From assembly GCA_044867525.1 (NCBI GenBank), contig JBIOVB010000024.1:5585-69584 (forward strand): 64,000 bases of DNA. The letters run 5' to 3'. The notes beneath the pieces are model-generated. The model made no database searches and was not told where the DNA came from. It saw only the letters and a list, made by a program, of their open reading frames with translations. The position numbers and the translations under genes were made by a program. The DNA comes from JALYNX01 sp044867525. GTDB lineage: Bacteria > Actinomycetota > Acidimicrobiia > Spongiisociales > ZC4RG35. Shown piece by piece: positions 15,541-26,748 of this stretch. The first letter of the stretch is position 1; every line of letters starts with the position of its first letter.

Positions 15541-16095
15541 TTGAGTCACCTCGTGGACGCCGACGTGGCCCTGATCCATTGGCCCCAGGAGCAGGCGAAG
15601 CGGGCCGAGTTCGTGGTGGCTCGTCGTCCTCGTCTGCTGCTCGTCGAGTCCGGGCCGGCACCACTGAGCGTCTCCCTCATTGAGGACTGGATCAGGATCC
15701 CGGCAACCGAGGCCGACCTCGAAGCCAGGGTCGAAACACTTCGGCGGCGGTCACAGCACCTCGCAGTTGTCGGAGACCTCTACCAGGAATTCCCGGTGCC
15801 GGTTCTCGAGGAGAGCGGCATTCTGCGCTTCGGCGCAGGATGGGTCTCGCTGTCACCACTCGAAGCCAGGTTGGTAGACGCCCTCCTGGCACGAGCTGGA
15901 GCGGTGGTGACGCGACAAACCCTGACCGAGGCCGGCTGGCCATCTGTAGACGGAGCGCGGGCCGACCCCCACCGCAACGTCCTCGACGCCCACATCCTCC
16001 GCCTCCGTCATCGGCTGCCCTCGGTGGGGTTGACGATCCGCACCGTGCGGTCTAGGGGCTATCTCTTGGAGAAGGCAGGCTCCGCCGGCCTGTAA
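15541..16095 (+). CDS. GlnR-like orphan OmpR-family regulator
   Basis: 184 aa. The C-terminal winged helix (about residues 95-178) is of OmpR type: LSPLEARLVDALLARAGAVV, VLDAHILRLRHRLPS and TIRTVRSRGYLLEKA. The N-terminal part resembles a degenerate receiver without the usual phosphorylation Asp and Lys, as in GlnR, the nitrogen regulator of actinobacteria. Position directly upstream of amt supports a nitrogen role (inference); no partner kinase is nearby. The start is TTG 15541. It is divergent from the SLH/amidase gene, only 57 bp away. Confidence 0.7.
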   Translation: MSHLVDADVALIHWPQEQAKRAEFVVARRPRLLLVESGPAPLSVSLIEDWIRIPATEADLEARVETLRRRSQHLAVVGDLYQEFPVPVLEESGILRFGAGWVSLSPLEARLVDALLARAGAVVTRQTLTEAGWPSVDGARADPHRNVLDAHILRLRHRLPSVGLTIRTVRSRGYLLEKAGSAGL

Positions 16096-16148
16096 GAAAG
16101 CCGTCATCCAACCGATCAGGACTCGTAACACCACGTTTCGAATCCCTT

Positions 16149-16173
16149 CACAGACCCCTCCATACGGTCTGTG
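16149..16173. promoter_or_regulatory. Inverted repeat upstream of amt
   Basis: CACAGACC (16149-16156) and GGTCTGTG (16166-16173) form a perfect 8-bp stem with a 9-nt loop, 32 bp before the amt start. It may terminate the regulator transcript or be a protein site controlling amt. Confidence 0.45.
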
Positions 16174-16205
16174 CTGAGCACCACGACCCGGAAGGAGGCA
16201 TGTAG

Positions 16206-17735
16206 ATGAGACCGGTGACACGAGGCCGCAGAGCGGCATTCATCATCAACCTGATTGGACTGTTCGTCGTCCTCGCGGCAACCCCGGCGATGGCACAGGA
16301 GACAGAGGTGATCCCGGCGGGAAGTCAGGAATTGAACCTCCTCTGGATCGTGATCGGGGCAGTGCTGGTGATATTCATGCAGGCCGGATTCGCCTTGGTG
16401 GAGACCGGGTTCTCCCGAGCCAAACATGCTGCACACGTCGTCTCGACCAACTTCGCAATCTTCGGCCTCGGCTTCGTTGCCTTCTTCTTGGTGGGCTACG
16501 CCTTCATGTTCGGGGGGTTCTCCTACGTGCTCCCGGGATTCGACTTCGGCTACGACGCCGCGCTAGGCGGGCCCTTGATCGGCTCCGGGGATTGGATCTT
16601 CCTGTGGCAAGGTGGCTTCTTGCTCCAGGGAGAGCTGATTACCCCTGCCGTGCTCGGGTTCTTCCTGTACATGGTTGCCTTCATGGACACCACCGCGACC
16701 ATCCCCACCGGCTCGATGGCGGAGCGTTGGAGGTGGAAGAGCTTCGTCGGTTGGGGGCTGTTCTGTGGGGCGATCTTCTACCCGTTGTTCGGTGCCTGGA
16801 CTTGGGGAGGAGGTTGGCTGAACCGCTTGTGGAGCTCCATGGGCTGGGGCGTGGGATATGCCGACTTCGCGGGCTCGGGAGTGGTCCATGCCATGGGTGG
16901 GGCGGCTGCCCTGGCGGGAGCAATCGCCCTCGGGCCACGACTCGGGAAGTACAAGTCGGATGGGACGCCCAACACCATCCCAGGCCATCACATCCCTATG
17001 GCGGCACTGGGGACGTTCATCCTGCTCTTCGGATGGTTCGGTTTCAACGCGGCGTCGACCTTCGCCGCAACCGATGTCCGGTTCGCCACCGTGGCGGCCA
17101 ATACAGCCATAGCTGCTGCCTTCGGTGCTGTGGCCTCCATGCTCTATTGCATGTACTTCCGGGGCCGTAGGCCCGATCCGGGGATGATGATGAACGGGAT
17201 GCTTGGCGGTCTGGTGGCGATCACCGCGCCTTGTGCCTTCGTGACTCCCGGCTGGTCGGCGGTCATCGGCATCGTCGCCGGCGTGCTCGTTGTGGAGTCG
17301 ATCCGCTTCATCGAGAGGCGGGGTATCGACGACGTGGTGGGTGCCATCTCGGTCCACGGTGTGTGCGGCACCTTTGGGGTTCTGGCGGTGGGCATTTTCC
17401 CCGACGGGAGCTATGGAGCCGGTTGGAACCTGGCGGTCGACTCGGCCGGCAACCCGGTCGAGTTGAAAGGACTCATCTACGGGGGCACCACCCAGATCCT
17501 GGCCCAACTGGCCGGCGTCGTCGTGATCTGGACGGTCATGTTCGGGCTGGCTTATGCGTTCTTCAAGATCCAGGACCGGATCACCAAGGGCGGAATTCGC
17601 CTCTCCGAGACTGCAGAGCGGTTGGGCATCGACCAACCGGAGATGGGGGTTCATGCCTATCCGGACTTCCTCGACATCGAATACGTCGACGTCAAGGTGG
17701 TCGACAAGGGCAAAGAACCTGTTGGGATCGGCTGA
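16206..17735 (+). CDS. amt: Ammonium transporter Amt
   Basis: 509 aa Amt/Mep/Rh channel for ammonium. A signal-like N-terminus (about 1-30, cut after AMA) is followed by 11 transmembrane helices. The signature DFAGSGVVHAMGG holds Asp220 and the first pore His228; the second pore His384 is in ISVHGVCGTFG. The usual ammonium-binding and gate region is in QAGFALVETGFSRAKH. GAAGGAGG (16191-16198) sits 7 nt before ATG 16206. No PII (glnK) gene follows, which is unusual for amt. A strong hairpin terminator ends the unit. Confidence 0.95.
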   Translation: MRPVTRGRRAAFIINLIGLFVVLAATPAMAQETEVIPAGSQELNLLWIVIGAVLVIFMQAGFALVETGFSRAKHAAHVVSTNFAIFGLGFVAFFLVGYAFMFGGFSYVLPGFDFGYDAALGGPLIGSGDWIFLWQGGFLLQGELITPAVLGFFLYMVAFMDTTATIPTGSMAERWRWKSFVGWGLFCGAIFYPLFGAWTWGGGWLNRLWSSMGWGVGYADFAGSGVVHAMGGAAALAGAIALGPRLGKYKSDGTPNTIPGHHIPMAALGTFILLFGWFGFNAASTFAATDVRFATVAANTAIAAAFGAVASMLYCMYFRGRRPDPGMMMNGMLGGLVAITAPCAFVTPGWSAVIGIVAGVLVVESIRFIERRGIDDVVGAISVHGVCGTFGVLAVGIFPDGSYGAGWNLAVDSAGNPVELKGLIYGGTTQILAQLAGVVVIWTVMFGLAYAFFKIQDRITKGGIRLSETAERLGIDQPEMGVHAYPDFLDIEYVDVKVVDKGKEPVGIG

Positions 17736-17757
17736 CCTGGTCTGAATCGGTGCCAGG

Positions 17758-17804
17758 GCGGGAAGGGAGGGTGGGTCGTGCCTCACCCTCTCTTCCCCGC
17801 TTTT
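17758..17804 (+). terminator. Rho-independent terminator after amt
   Basis: A stem of 16-17 bp with one bulge and one mismatch (17758-17773 with 17784-17800) and a 10-nt loop is followed directly by TTTT at 17801-17804. Confidence 0.8.
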
Positions 17805-17843
17805 GACTCAGGTCTCTTTCCGCCAGAGCCGATCTTCTAAAGC

Positions 17844-19334
17844 ATGGTGTGGTTCACCGCGCTCGTGGTGGGGTTGGTGTTGGCGGTGTTGCCTCCTGGG
17901 GGGTCGTTTGTCGATGACGATGGGAATGTTCATGAGGGTGGGATCGAGGCGATTGCGGCGGAGGGGATAACCCGGGGTTGTAGCCCTCCGGTGAATGACC
18001 GTTACTGCCCGGATCGGTCGGTGACCCGGGGGGAGATGGCGGTGTTCTTGTCCCGGGCTTTGGGGTTGGCGGCTCCGAGCCGGGATTACTTCTCCGATGA
18101 TGAGGGTCATGTTTTCGAGGGGGGGATCAACCGTTTGGCGGCGGCGGGGATCACCCAGGGGTGTAATCCTCCGGCGAACAGTCGGTTCTGCCCGGATCGG
18201 GCGATGACCCGGGGGGAGATGGCGGCCATGTTGACCCGGGCGTTCGGGTATCCGGTGTCGTCGGTGAACCGGTTCTCCGATGACAACGGGCATGTGTTCG
18301 AGGGGGCGATCAACCGGTTGGCGGCGGCGGGAGTGACCACAGGGTGTAACCCTCCGGCGAATACCAGGTTCTGTCCCGACCAGCAGATCAAACGGGACCA
18401 GATGGCCACGTTCCTCACCCGAGCCCTCCACCTCACCCCCAACAAACCCCCAGCCCGCTGCCCGATCCTTCCCGCCGACGACATCTGGAACACCAGGATC
18501 GACTCGCTCCCGGTCCATGCCCGATCGGCGCAATATGTCGCCACCATCGGGTCGTCGGCGACGATGCACGCCGATTTCGGTTCCGGGGTTTGGCCTCCGG
18601 GATCGACCAGTCCGATCGGGATCCCCTATATCGAGATTCCGGAGGGAACCCCTGGGGTGACGATCCAGTACACCGCCTACGGAGACGAATCCGACCCCGG
18701 CCCGTTCCCTATTCCGCTCTCGACGCCGGTCGAGGGAGGGCCTGATGCCGATGGCGATCGGCATGTCATCGTCGTCGACCGCTTCCGCTGCGAGCTCTTC
18801 GAGCTGTTCTACGCCTTCCCCGGCCCCGGCAATCGCTGGCGGGCGGCTTCCGGAGCGCGCTACGAGCTCGACTCGTCCGATCTCCGTCCCAACGGTTGGA
18901 CCTCCGCCGACGCCGCAGGTCTCCCCATCTTCCCGGGCCTGGTCAGGTATCCGGAGGTGGCGTCGGGACGGATCACTCACGCGATCCGATTCACCGCACC
19001 GGAGACCCGAGCAGCCCACGTGTGGCCGGCTCGTCACCACGCCTCGGACAACACCGGCGTCGAATATCCCTCGATGGGTCAGCGATTCCGACTCAAGGCC
19101 AGCTTCGACATCTCGGGGTTCTCCCCACAGGTCCGTGTGATCCTCCGTGCGATGAAGGAGTACGGGCTGGTACTGGCCGACAACGGATCGCCCTGGTACG
19201 TCTCAGGTGCGCCTGATTCCCGCTGGGACAACGACGCCCTCCATGAGCTGCATGAGATCCCGGGGTCGGCCTTCGAGGCCGTGGACGTCTCGTCGCTGAT
19301 GGTCGACCCCAACTCGGGCCGCACCCAGCCCTGA
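17844..19334 (+). CDS. Secreted protein with three SLH-like repeats and an uncharacterised C-terminal domain
   Basis: 496 aa. A short hydrophobic leader is followed by three repeats with the FxDDxGxVxEGGI, CxPP, RxCPD and RGEMAxxLxRA marks, matching the repeats of the amidase at 14290-15483. The C-terminal domain (about residues 205-496) begins with PADDIWNTRIDSLPVHARS and has several H and D residues (VWPARHHASDNTG). Similar domains occur in secreted actinobacterial proteins without known activity; an extracellular hydrolase or ligand-binding role is possible. Within the repeats the coding strand is unusually rich in G and T compared with the C-terminal part. Confidence 0.8.
   Translation: MVWFTALVVGLVLAVLPPGGSFVDDDGNVHEGGIEAIAAEGITRGCSPPVNDRYCPDRSVTRGEMAVFLSRALGLAAPSRDYFSDDEGHVFEGGINRLAAAGITQGCNPPANSRFCPDRAMTRGEMAAMLTRAFGYPVSSVNRFSDDNGHVFEGAINRLAAAGVTTGCNPPANTRFCPDQQIKRDQMATFLTRALHLTPNKPPARCPILPADDIWNTRIDSLPVHARSAQYVATIGSSATMHADFGSGVWPPGSTSPIGIPYIEIPEGTPGVTIQYTAYGDESDPGPFPIPLSTPVEGGPDADGDRHVIVVDRFRCELFELFYAFPGPGNRWRAASGARYELDSSDLRPNGWTSADAAGLPIFPGLVRYPEVASGRITHAIRFTAPETRAAHVWPARHHASDNTGVEYPSMGQRFRLKASFDISGFSPQVRVILRAMKEYGLVLADNGSPWYVSGAPDSRWDNDALHELHEIPGSAFEAVDVSSLMVDPNSGRTQP
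17880..18400 (+). repeat. Three tandem SLH-like repeats at DNA level
   Basis: Units of about 190-200 bp repeat with strong nucleotide similarity, for example the CCGGGGGGAGATGGC blocks near 18028 and 18208 and TTGGCGGCGGCGGG near 18135 and 18318. Synonymous positions prefer G and T here, unlike the flanks. This indicates recent duplication or homogenisation. Confidence 0.7.
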
Positions 19335-19347
19335 CCTGCGCCATGGG

Positions 19348-19353
19348 TAGGTT
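19348..19353 (+). promoter_or_regulatory. Putative -10 box TAGGTT for the GIN-domain lipoprotein
   Basis: TAGGTT ends 8 nt before ATG 19362, in line with the leaderless pattern. Confidence 0.35.
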
Positions 19354-19361
19354 TCGCTGTT

Positions 19362-19949
19362 ATGACGCGCCGGACCTGGTTGCCATTGGTCTCCCTGGTG
19401 CTCGTTAGCGCGTGCGGGCTGACTGGGTCGGGAGACATCGTCACCGAGGAGCGGACCCCCGGTGAGTTCGACCGGATCGAGGTCTCCGGCGGGATCGACC
19501 TCAGGCTGACAGTCGGGACTCGCGCCCTCAACGGTGTGTTTGTCACCTACGACGACAACCTCATCGCCCGCATCCAGACTGAAGTCGACGGTGACACGCT
19601 CCGCATTTACAACGAAGGCTCGTACAACACCCTCGGTGGCGGGGAGCGATTCGTCGAGGTGACGGTCGGCGGTCTCCTCGGCCTCGAGGCCTCGGGGGGA
19701 TCGAGTGTGATCGGCCAGGGTGAGACCACCACGCTCGAGGTCGCGGCCAGCGGGGGAGCGGACCTGGACCTGGCGACTCTCATTGTGGAAGAGATGGGCC
19801 TTCAGGCATCCGGCGGTGCGAGTGTCAATGTCAACGTGACCGATGCCATCACCGGTGAGGCCTCGGGCGGCGCCGATGTCATCGTCGACGGTGACCCGCC
19901 GCAGCAAAGCATCGAGACCAGCGGTGGCGCCGAGGTCTCAAACGGTTGA
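19362..19949 (+). CDS. Lipoprotein with head GIN (DUF2807) domain
   Basis: 195 aa. The lipobox LVSAC places the lipidated Cys at residue 18. The rest is a beta-helical DUF2807 domain with repeated SGG turns (EVSGGIDLRL, LEASGGSSV, AASGGADLDL, QASGGASVNV). Such proteins are extracytoplasmic, membrane-anchored and of unknown function. Its stop overlaps the TTG start of the next hydrolase (TTGA), suggesting coupling. Confidence 0.85.
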   Translation: MTRRTWLPLVSLVLVSACGLTGSGDIVTEERTPGEFDRIEVSGGIDLRLTVGTRALNGVFVTYDDNLIARIQTEVDGDTLRIYNEGSYNTLGGGERFVEVTVGGLLGLEASGGSSVIGQGETTTLEVAASGGADLDLATLIVEEMGLQASGGASVNVNVTDAITGEASGGADVIVDGDPPQQSIETSGGAEVSNG

Positions 19950-20914
19950 CCACCGGAGAATCTTCATTCCGCGAAATGCCGACCACGGTTTCGGAGAGCT
20001 GGCACTCCTTCTTCGAGTCGGTTCCCGACCCCTCGACCCAACCATCGCTTCCCGACCCTGATGACCTCGAGGCGTGGCGCGAGCGAAATCGAGTACTGGA
20101 AGCGGAACGGTTAGCAATGGGGTATGGCGACCCGGGACCAGGGGTCGAGGTCATCGAGTCGGAGTTGGGGGGTGTCCCGGTGCTGGAGGTGCGTCCCGAC
20201 GGTTGGGAGGAAGATGGACGTGCCGTTCTCTACGCCCACGGGGGCGGGTACGTGGCTTTCACCTCGCGGTCGACGATCGGGAAGGCAGCCCTGGTGGCCA
20301 GGGCATCGGGTCTCCGTGTGTTGTCCATCGACTACACGCTCGCTCCGTTCTCCCGATGGGAGGCGACCACCGATCAGGTCCTGGCGGTGTTCGGCGCCGT
20401 GGTCGAAGCAGGGATCCCGATGGAAAAACTTGCGATCTACGGCGAGTCGGCCGGCGGCTCGCTGGTGGCCGGGTCAGTGCTCAAAATGCGCGATCGCGGC
20501 TTGGGGATGCCTGCCGCTCTCGTCATGTGGTCGCCATGGTCCGACATCAGCAATGTCGGCGACACCTATCGCACGCTGGCCCACGTCGAGGGGAGCTATG
20601 TGTACGAGCTCCACCTCCAGCCCGCAGCCAACGCGTACGCCGACCCGACGGACCACATCCATCCCTATGTCTCACCGGTATACGGCGATTACACGCAGGG
20701 GTTCCCACCGACGCTGATCCAGGGCGGCACCCGGGAGATCTTCCTCAGCAACTTCGTTCGTCACTACCGGGCTCTGGATGACGCCGGGATCGAGGTCGAG
20801 CTCGACCTCTACGAGGGGATGCCCCACGTCTTTCAGGGCAAGCTCCCCGACTCCGTCGAATCGAAGACGGCGGTTCGAAAGACCGTGGAGTGGATCACGA
20901 CGAGGCTGAGTTGA
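19946..20914 (+). CDS. Alpha/beta hydrolase of the hormone-sensitive lipase family
   Basis: 322 aa. The HSL/GDXG oxyanion motif is LYAHGGGYVAFTS, the nucleophile elbow is GESAGG, and the acid and His fall in the C-terminal region TREIFLSNF and EGMPHVFQG. Members hydrolyse short acyl esters or lactones. The start is TTG 19946 overlapping the upstream stop; ATG 19976 is a possible alternative that would drop ten residues. Its 3' end overlaps the convergent HAD gene by 20 bp. Confidence 0.88.
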   Translation: MTTGESSFREMPTTVSESWHSFFESVPDPSTQPSLPDPDDLEAWRERNRVLEAERLAMGYGDPGPGVEVIESELGGVPVLEVRPDGWEEDGRAVLYAHGGGYVAFTSRSTIGKAALVARASGLRVLSIDYTLAPFSRWEATTDQVLAVFGAVVEAGIPMEKLAIYGESAGGSLVAGSVLKMRDRGLGMPAALVMWSPWSDISNVGDTYRTLAHVEGSYVYELHLQPAANAYADPTDHIHPYVSPVYGDYTQGFPPTLIQGGTREIFLSNFVRHYRALDDAGIEVELDLYEGMPHVFQGKLPDSVESKTAVRKTVEWITTRLS

Positions 20915-21635
20915 GCGCCTCATTGGCGAACTCCGCCATCGAGTAGAAGCGGTGGTCGGGGACGGGCAATTCATCGACCCGGGCGGTCGCTCCCCACCTG
21001 CCGCCCTCCGACAACCGCTGCCGGTCGATCCAAACGGTGGCCAGGCCCATCCCCCGGGCGGGAATGTGATCGTGGAACAGGCTCTGGGCTACGTGGAGCA
21101 GATCATCGGCGCCGACACCGAAATCCCTGTCGAGATGCTCCAGGAGGTATTCGAAGTTGCGCCGGTTCGGCTTGTAGGAGCCGATGTCCTCGGCGGTGTA
21201 CACCGCGTCGAATTCGATTCCCAGGGCCCTCTGTGAGGCGGCGAACCCGGCGCGATCCACGTTGGACAGGATCACCATCCGGTAATCCTCGGCTAACGCG
21301 GCAAGTGCGAGGGAACTGTCGTCGAAGGCGGGCCATGCCGGAACCGATGATCCGAATGCCTCGTCCAAATCACGGTTTGTCTCCAGCCCGAGTTGGGCCG
21401 CGAGGTCGCGGTGAACCCTGTTGAGGATCCCGGGATACGCCAACGTCGGGTTCCTCGCCTCCTGATCGCTCTCGGAGAGGGCGAAGACCCCGAGAACCCG
21501 TGACCGATCCAGGTCGGGTTGCCCGTTGGCGACCAGCAGCGGCTGCAAAGCCTCCCAAATCCCGGTCTCCCAATCGATGAGAGTCCCGTAGCAATCGAAG
21601 CTGAGAACCTGGTAGTCGGGTATCGGCCTGGTCAC
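20895..21635 (-). CDS. Haloacid dehalogenase type II family hydrolase
   Basis: 246 aa. HAD motif I is LSFDCYGTLIDW, motif II MVILSNVDR, the motif III Lys is in IGSYKPNRRNFEYLLEHL, and motif IV is in LLHVAQSLFHDHIPA. This matches the L-2-haloacid dehalogenase subclass. It differs from the HAD gene at 2211 and is only a distant paralogue. A FAD-dependent amine oxidase-like gene ends 6 bp upstream, so the two form an operon. The substrate is unknown. Confidence 0.87.
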   Translation of the reverse strand: MTRPIPDYQVLSFDCYGTLIDWETGIWEALQPLLVANGQPDLDRSRVLGVFALSESDQEARNPTLAYPGILNRVHRDLAAQLGLETNRDLDEAFGSSVPAWPAFDDSSLALAALAEDYRMVILSNVDRAGFAASQRALGIEFDAVYTAEDIGSYKPNRRNFEYLLEHLDRDFGVGADDLLHVAQSLFHDHIPARGMGLATVWIDRQRLSEGGRWGATARVDELPVPDHRFYSMAEFANEALNSASS

Positions 21636-21641
21636 TGTCGC

Positions 21642-22826
21642 TCAGATAAGCCGACCGGCGTGCTCATAGAGCGGCACTCCGTCGATGCAGCGTTGTGGGC
21701 CGAGGCGACCGAGGTCGAGGGCGTGGGTCAGCCCGAGGATGGACTCCGCGAGGTATCGCCCGATGGCCGGGGCCTGCTGGAAGCCGTGACCGGAGAAACC
21801 TGATGCGACGAACAGGCCGGCGAGCGTCGGCCATTCGCCGATGATCGCATTGCCGTCGAGGGTGTTGACGTCGTAGAGCCCCGCCCAACTCCTTCCGACA
21901 TGTAGCTGGTCGAAGGCAGGCAGGTGTTCGACGAGCTCTGGCCATATCAGGTCGGTGAAACGACCCTGGCCGGCGGGTGTGAAATCGAAGCCAACCGGGT
22001 CTTCGGGTCGGGACCATGCGATGAGCCAGGTGGTGTCGGATTCGGGGAGGGCGTAGACACCCGAGGGCAGGAAGACGCTTGGCATCCCGGGGGCGGGGAC
22101 GGTGGTCGACACCACATACACGGTCCGCATCACCGGGATCACCGGAAGGTCGACCCCGATCTCCTTGGCGAGGGCGGGCGCCCAGGCCCCGGCGCTGTTG
22201 ACGACCGCGGTCGACTCCATCACGGTCCCATCGCCGAGCTTCACACCGCGCATCTCGTTCCCGTCGGCGATCAGCTCGGTGACCTCGGATTCGATGAACT
22301 CGGCGCCTAGCTCCGCCGCCTTTGCCCGATACCCGCGGAGAATCGCACTTGGATCAACCGAGCCGTCCCTCGGCCCCAGGGTCCCGCCGACCATCGTCTC
22401 CGACCCGTAGCCCGAGAACCGACGTTCGATTTCGGCGATCTCCAGCCAATCGACCTCGCAGCCCAGATCGCGTTGCAACTCCATCCCGGCGAGCGCCGCC
22501 GCCCGGTTGGCTTCGTCGACGAGGAACAGGTTGCCTTGCTGCCGGGCGCCGACTTCAGGTCTGAAGCTCGGTGTCGCCATGTCGTCGGCGAACGTCTCCA
22601 GCACCTCCATGGTGTGTTGGGAGATCCGGATGTTCTCCTCGAGGTTGAATTGGATGCGGACGTTGCCGTCCGAGAGGACCGTCGAGGCGAAGCGGTATCC
22701 GGGGTCTCTCTCGATGACTGCAACTCGTTGCCGGGGATGGGCGCGGAGCAGGTGAAAAGCCGTCGAGCATCCCATGATCCCCCCGCCGACCACGATCACG
22801 TCGAATTGGCGGCTGCCTTCAGTCAC
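21642..22826 (-). CDS. FAD-dependent oxidoreductase of the DAO/sarcosine oxidase family
   Basis: 394 aa. The N-terminal motif is VIVVGGGIMGCSTAFHLL with the FAD ribose acid in AVIERDPGYRFAST. The C-terminal DAO signature is GLFVASGFSGHGFQQAP. The family oxidises the C-N bond of amino acids or N-methyl amines, delivering an imine and hydrogen peroxide or passing electrons on. The start is GTG 22826. It shares an operon with the downstream HAD gene and lies 18 bp after hppA. Confidence 0.88.
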   Translation of the reverse strand: MTEGSRQFDVIVVGGGIMGCSTAFHLLRAHPRQRVAVIERDPGYRFASTVLSDGNVRIQFNLEENIRISQHTMEVLETFADDMATPSFRPEVGARQQGNLFLVDEANRAAALAGMELQRDLGCEVDWLEIAEIERRFSGYGSETMVGGTLGPRDGSVDPSAILRGYRAKAAELGAEFIESEVTELIADGNEMRGVKLGDGTVMESTAVVNSAGAWAPALAKEIGVDLPVIPVMRTVYVVSTTVPAPGMPSVFLPSGVYALPESDTTWLIAWSRPEDPVGFDFTPAGQGRFTDLIWPELVEHLPAFDQLHVGRSWAGLYDVNTLDGNAIIGEWPTLAGLFVASGFSGHGFQQAPAIGRYLAESILGLTHALDLGRLGPQRCIDGVPLYEHAGRLI

Positions 22827-22844
22827 AGGGGAGACTCAGCTGAT

Positions 22845-25166
<2,322 letters not shown>

Positions 25167-25336
25167 GGTCCTTTCAGTCGCAGACGCGGATCATCGGTGG
25201 TACAGGTCGAAACCCGTTGCGCCGGCCGGAAAATCGGTTTCCGGGAGCCTCGATACCCACAACGGACGGCGAATCTACCCGCTCGGCTTTCTCAGTAGGA
25301 AATCCGTCGTTCCTGTGTTCGTTCATCTGCACATGC

Positions 25337-26026
25337 TCAGAGATGAGTGGCCAACATCGAGATCGCAAGGAGGGGCACGGCGATGGAGAGAAGGCGAAGC
25401 GGGCGTTCCCAGGTGCCGAGGAGGTCGGAACGCTCCCATCCTGTGACCTCCAAACGTTCGTCGGTGCGCCGCAACCGCCTTGCCGGTGTGCTCAGCTCAC
25501 GCTGCACCCGACTCAGCATCGTGGCCGTGGCCGCGATGAGCAGTGCACCCCAGGAGAGGCTGAGCGTCTGCGACCAATAGCCGACCAGGGCCGGGAATGC
25601 CCCCCAGGCGACCGCGAATCCCCAGTTGGAGTGGAGGATCGGGGACCATTCCAGGGCGTAACCCGCGGCCAGCAGGACCCCGACAGCCGCCCAGGCCAGG
25701 ACCAGCGGGTCGACGACGAACGCTCCTACGACGCCGACCGCCGCACCGGCGACTACCCCTCCGATTCCCACAGCCCAGAGCGCGCGATCGCTGAGCCCGG
25801 TACGGAGCGGGCGGTCATGGGCCTCGTCGAGTGCATGTGCTCCGATGCCGAGCCCGAAGAAGAAGGCGAGGAGGGCACCGGCGAGGATCATCCAGTCCAG
25901 GTCCGGTGCCAATGCTGCGCCCAGAGCGACATATGAGATGTGCCACAGGGTGTAGGGAGGGTGGAGCAGGGTGACCAGGTCGCGCCATGAGGACCCGGAG
26001 CGGGCATAGAAGGCTCGCTCGGTCAT
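25337..26026 (-). CDS. UbiA-like polytopic membrane protein
   Basis: 229 aa with 6-7 hydrophobic helices. The cytosolic segment DEAHDRPLRTGLSDRALWAV resembles a reduced form of the aspartate-rich prenyl-diphosphate motif of UbiA prenyltransferases. It may be a divergent UbiA-fold enzyme in lipid or quinone metabolism; confidence in catalysis is modest because the second Asp-rich motif is not evident. ATG 26026 overlaps the stop of the upstream UbiE-like gene by 4 nt, so the two are coupled. Confidence 0.65.
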   Translation of the reverse strand: MTERAFYARSGSSWRDLVTLLHPPYTLWHISYVALGAALAPDLDWMILAGALLAFFFGLGIGAHALDEAHDRPLRTGLSDRALWAVGIGGVVAGAAVGVVGAFVVDPLVLAWAAVGVLLAAGYALEWSPILHSNWGFAVAWGAFPALVGYWSQTLSLSWGALLIAATATMLSRVQRELSTPARRLRRTDERLEVTGWERSDLLGTWERPLRLLSIAVPLLAISMLATHL

Positions 26027-26745
26027 GTCCGCCTCCCCCATATCAAGAACCCGCCGCCGAGAGACATCGAGCGCCATCGAACGTCGTCGAGACCGACCCG
26101 CCCCCAGATCGCGGCCAGCTGTTCAGGGGTGCGTCCGGACCAGAATCGGTCGATGCTGGGCCCGAGGAATCGGCCAACCTCCCACCATCCATGGCCGATG
26201 GCCGCCCCGGCTAGTGGAAGCCCGAGCCGCGTGTAGAGCCACCACAACGGCCCCCATAGCCCGCGTGGGCGTCCGAAGTCGAGGGCGGCGACGACGCCGC
26301 CGGGTCGCACCACCCTCGCAAGTTCGGCTATCGCACCTGGGAGGTCCTCAACGTATCGGAGCAGGTACCCGGAGGTGACCCCGTCCACAGATCCGTCGGG
26401 GAGCGGGAGTTGCTCCGCCGTCGCCAGGACTCGAAGGCCACCCGGTTCGTCGAATCGAGCCAACATGTCGGGGCACTGATCCAGCGCAACTACCCGATGG
26501 CCCGCGGCGCGTAGCGACCTGGAGATCGATCCGGTTCCGGCAGCGACGTCGAGAACCAGAGAGCCCGGCTGAAGCCCAAGGCCCAGCACCAATGCCTGCC
26601 GCCAACGTCGGTCCTGGCCAAGGCTGAGAGTCGCTGCCCAGCGCTCGTAATCAACCGCGATCGGATGAAAGAGGCGTGAAGCGACCCTGGGTGGCGATGT
26701 CACGGGTCGAAGGTACCGATGATCCTCGCCCCGCGGGTGTGCCAC
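26023..26745 (-). CDS. UbiE/COQ5-like class I methyltransferase
   Basis: 240 aa. Motif I is LVLDVAAGTGSISRSLRAAG, followed by VVALDQCPDMLA and the UbiE-style PDGSVDGVTSGYLLRYVEDL and VRPGGVVAALDFGRP. Pairing with a UbiA-like protein suggests quinone or isoprenoid head-group modification (inference). The start is GTG 26745. The upstream lipoprotein gene ends 3 bp away, so this may be the tail of the same transcript as the sensor kinase. Confidence 0.82.
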   Translation of the reverse strand: MAHPRGEDHRYLRPVTSPPRVASRLFHPIAVDYERWAATLSLGQDRRWRQALVLGLGLQPGSLVLDVAAGTGSISRSLRAAGHRVVALDQCPDMLARFDEPGGLRVLATAEQLPLPDGSVDGVTSGYLLRYVEDLPGAIAELARVVRPGGVVAALDFGRPRGLWGPLWWLYTRLGLPLAGAAIGHGWWEVGRFLGPSIDRFWSGRTPEQLAAIWGRVGLDDVRWRSMSLGGGFLIWGRRT

Positions 26746-26748
26746 GCT

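Noticed and set aside
16118..16150. Possible GlnR box before amt
   Set aside because: GTAAC followed 6 bp later by TTTCG resembles half a site, but the second half does not match the consensus.
16563..17786. 407-aa frame antisense to amt
   Set aside because: His/Asp/Pro-rich shadow of a clear transporter gene.
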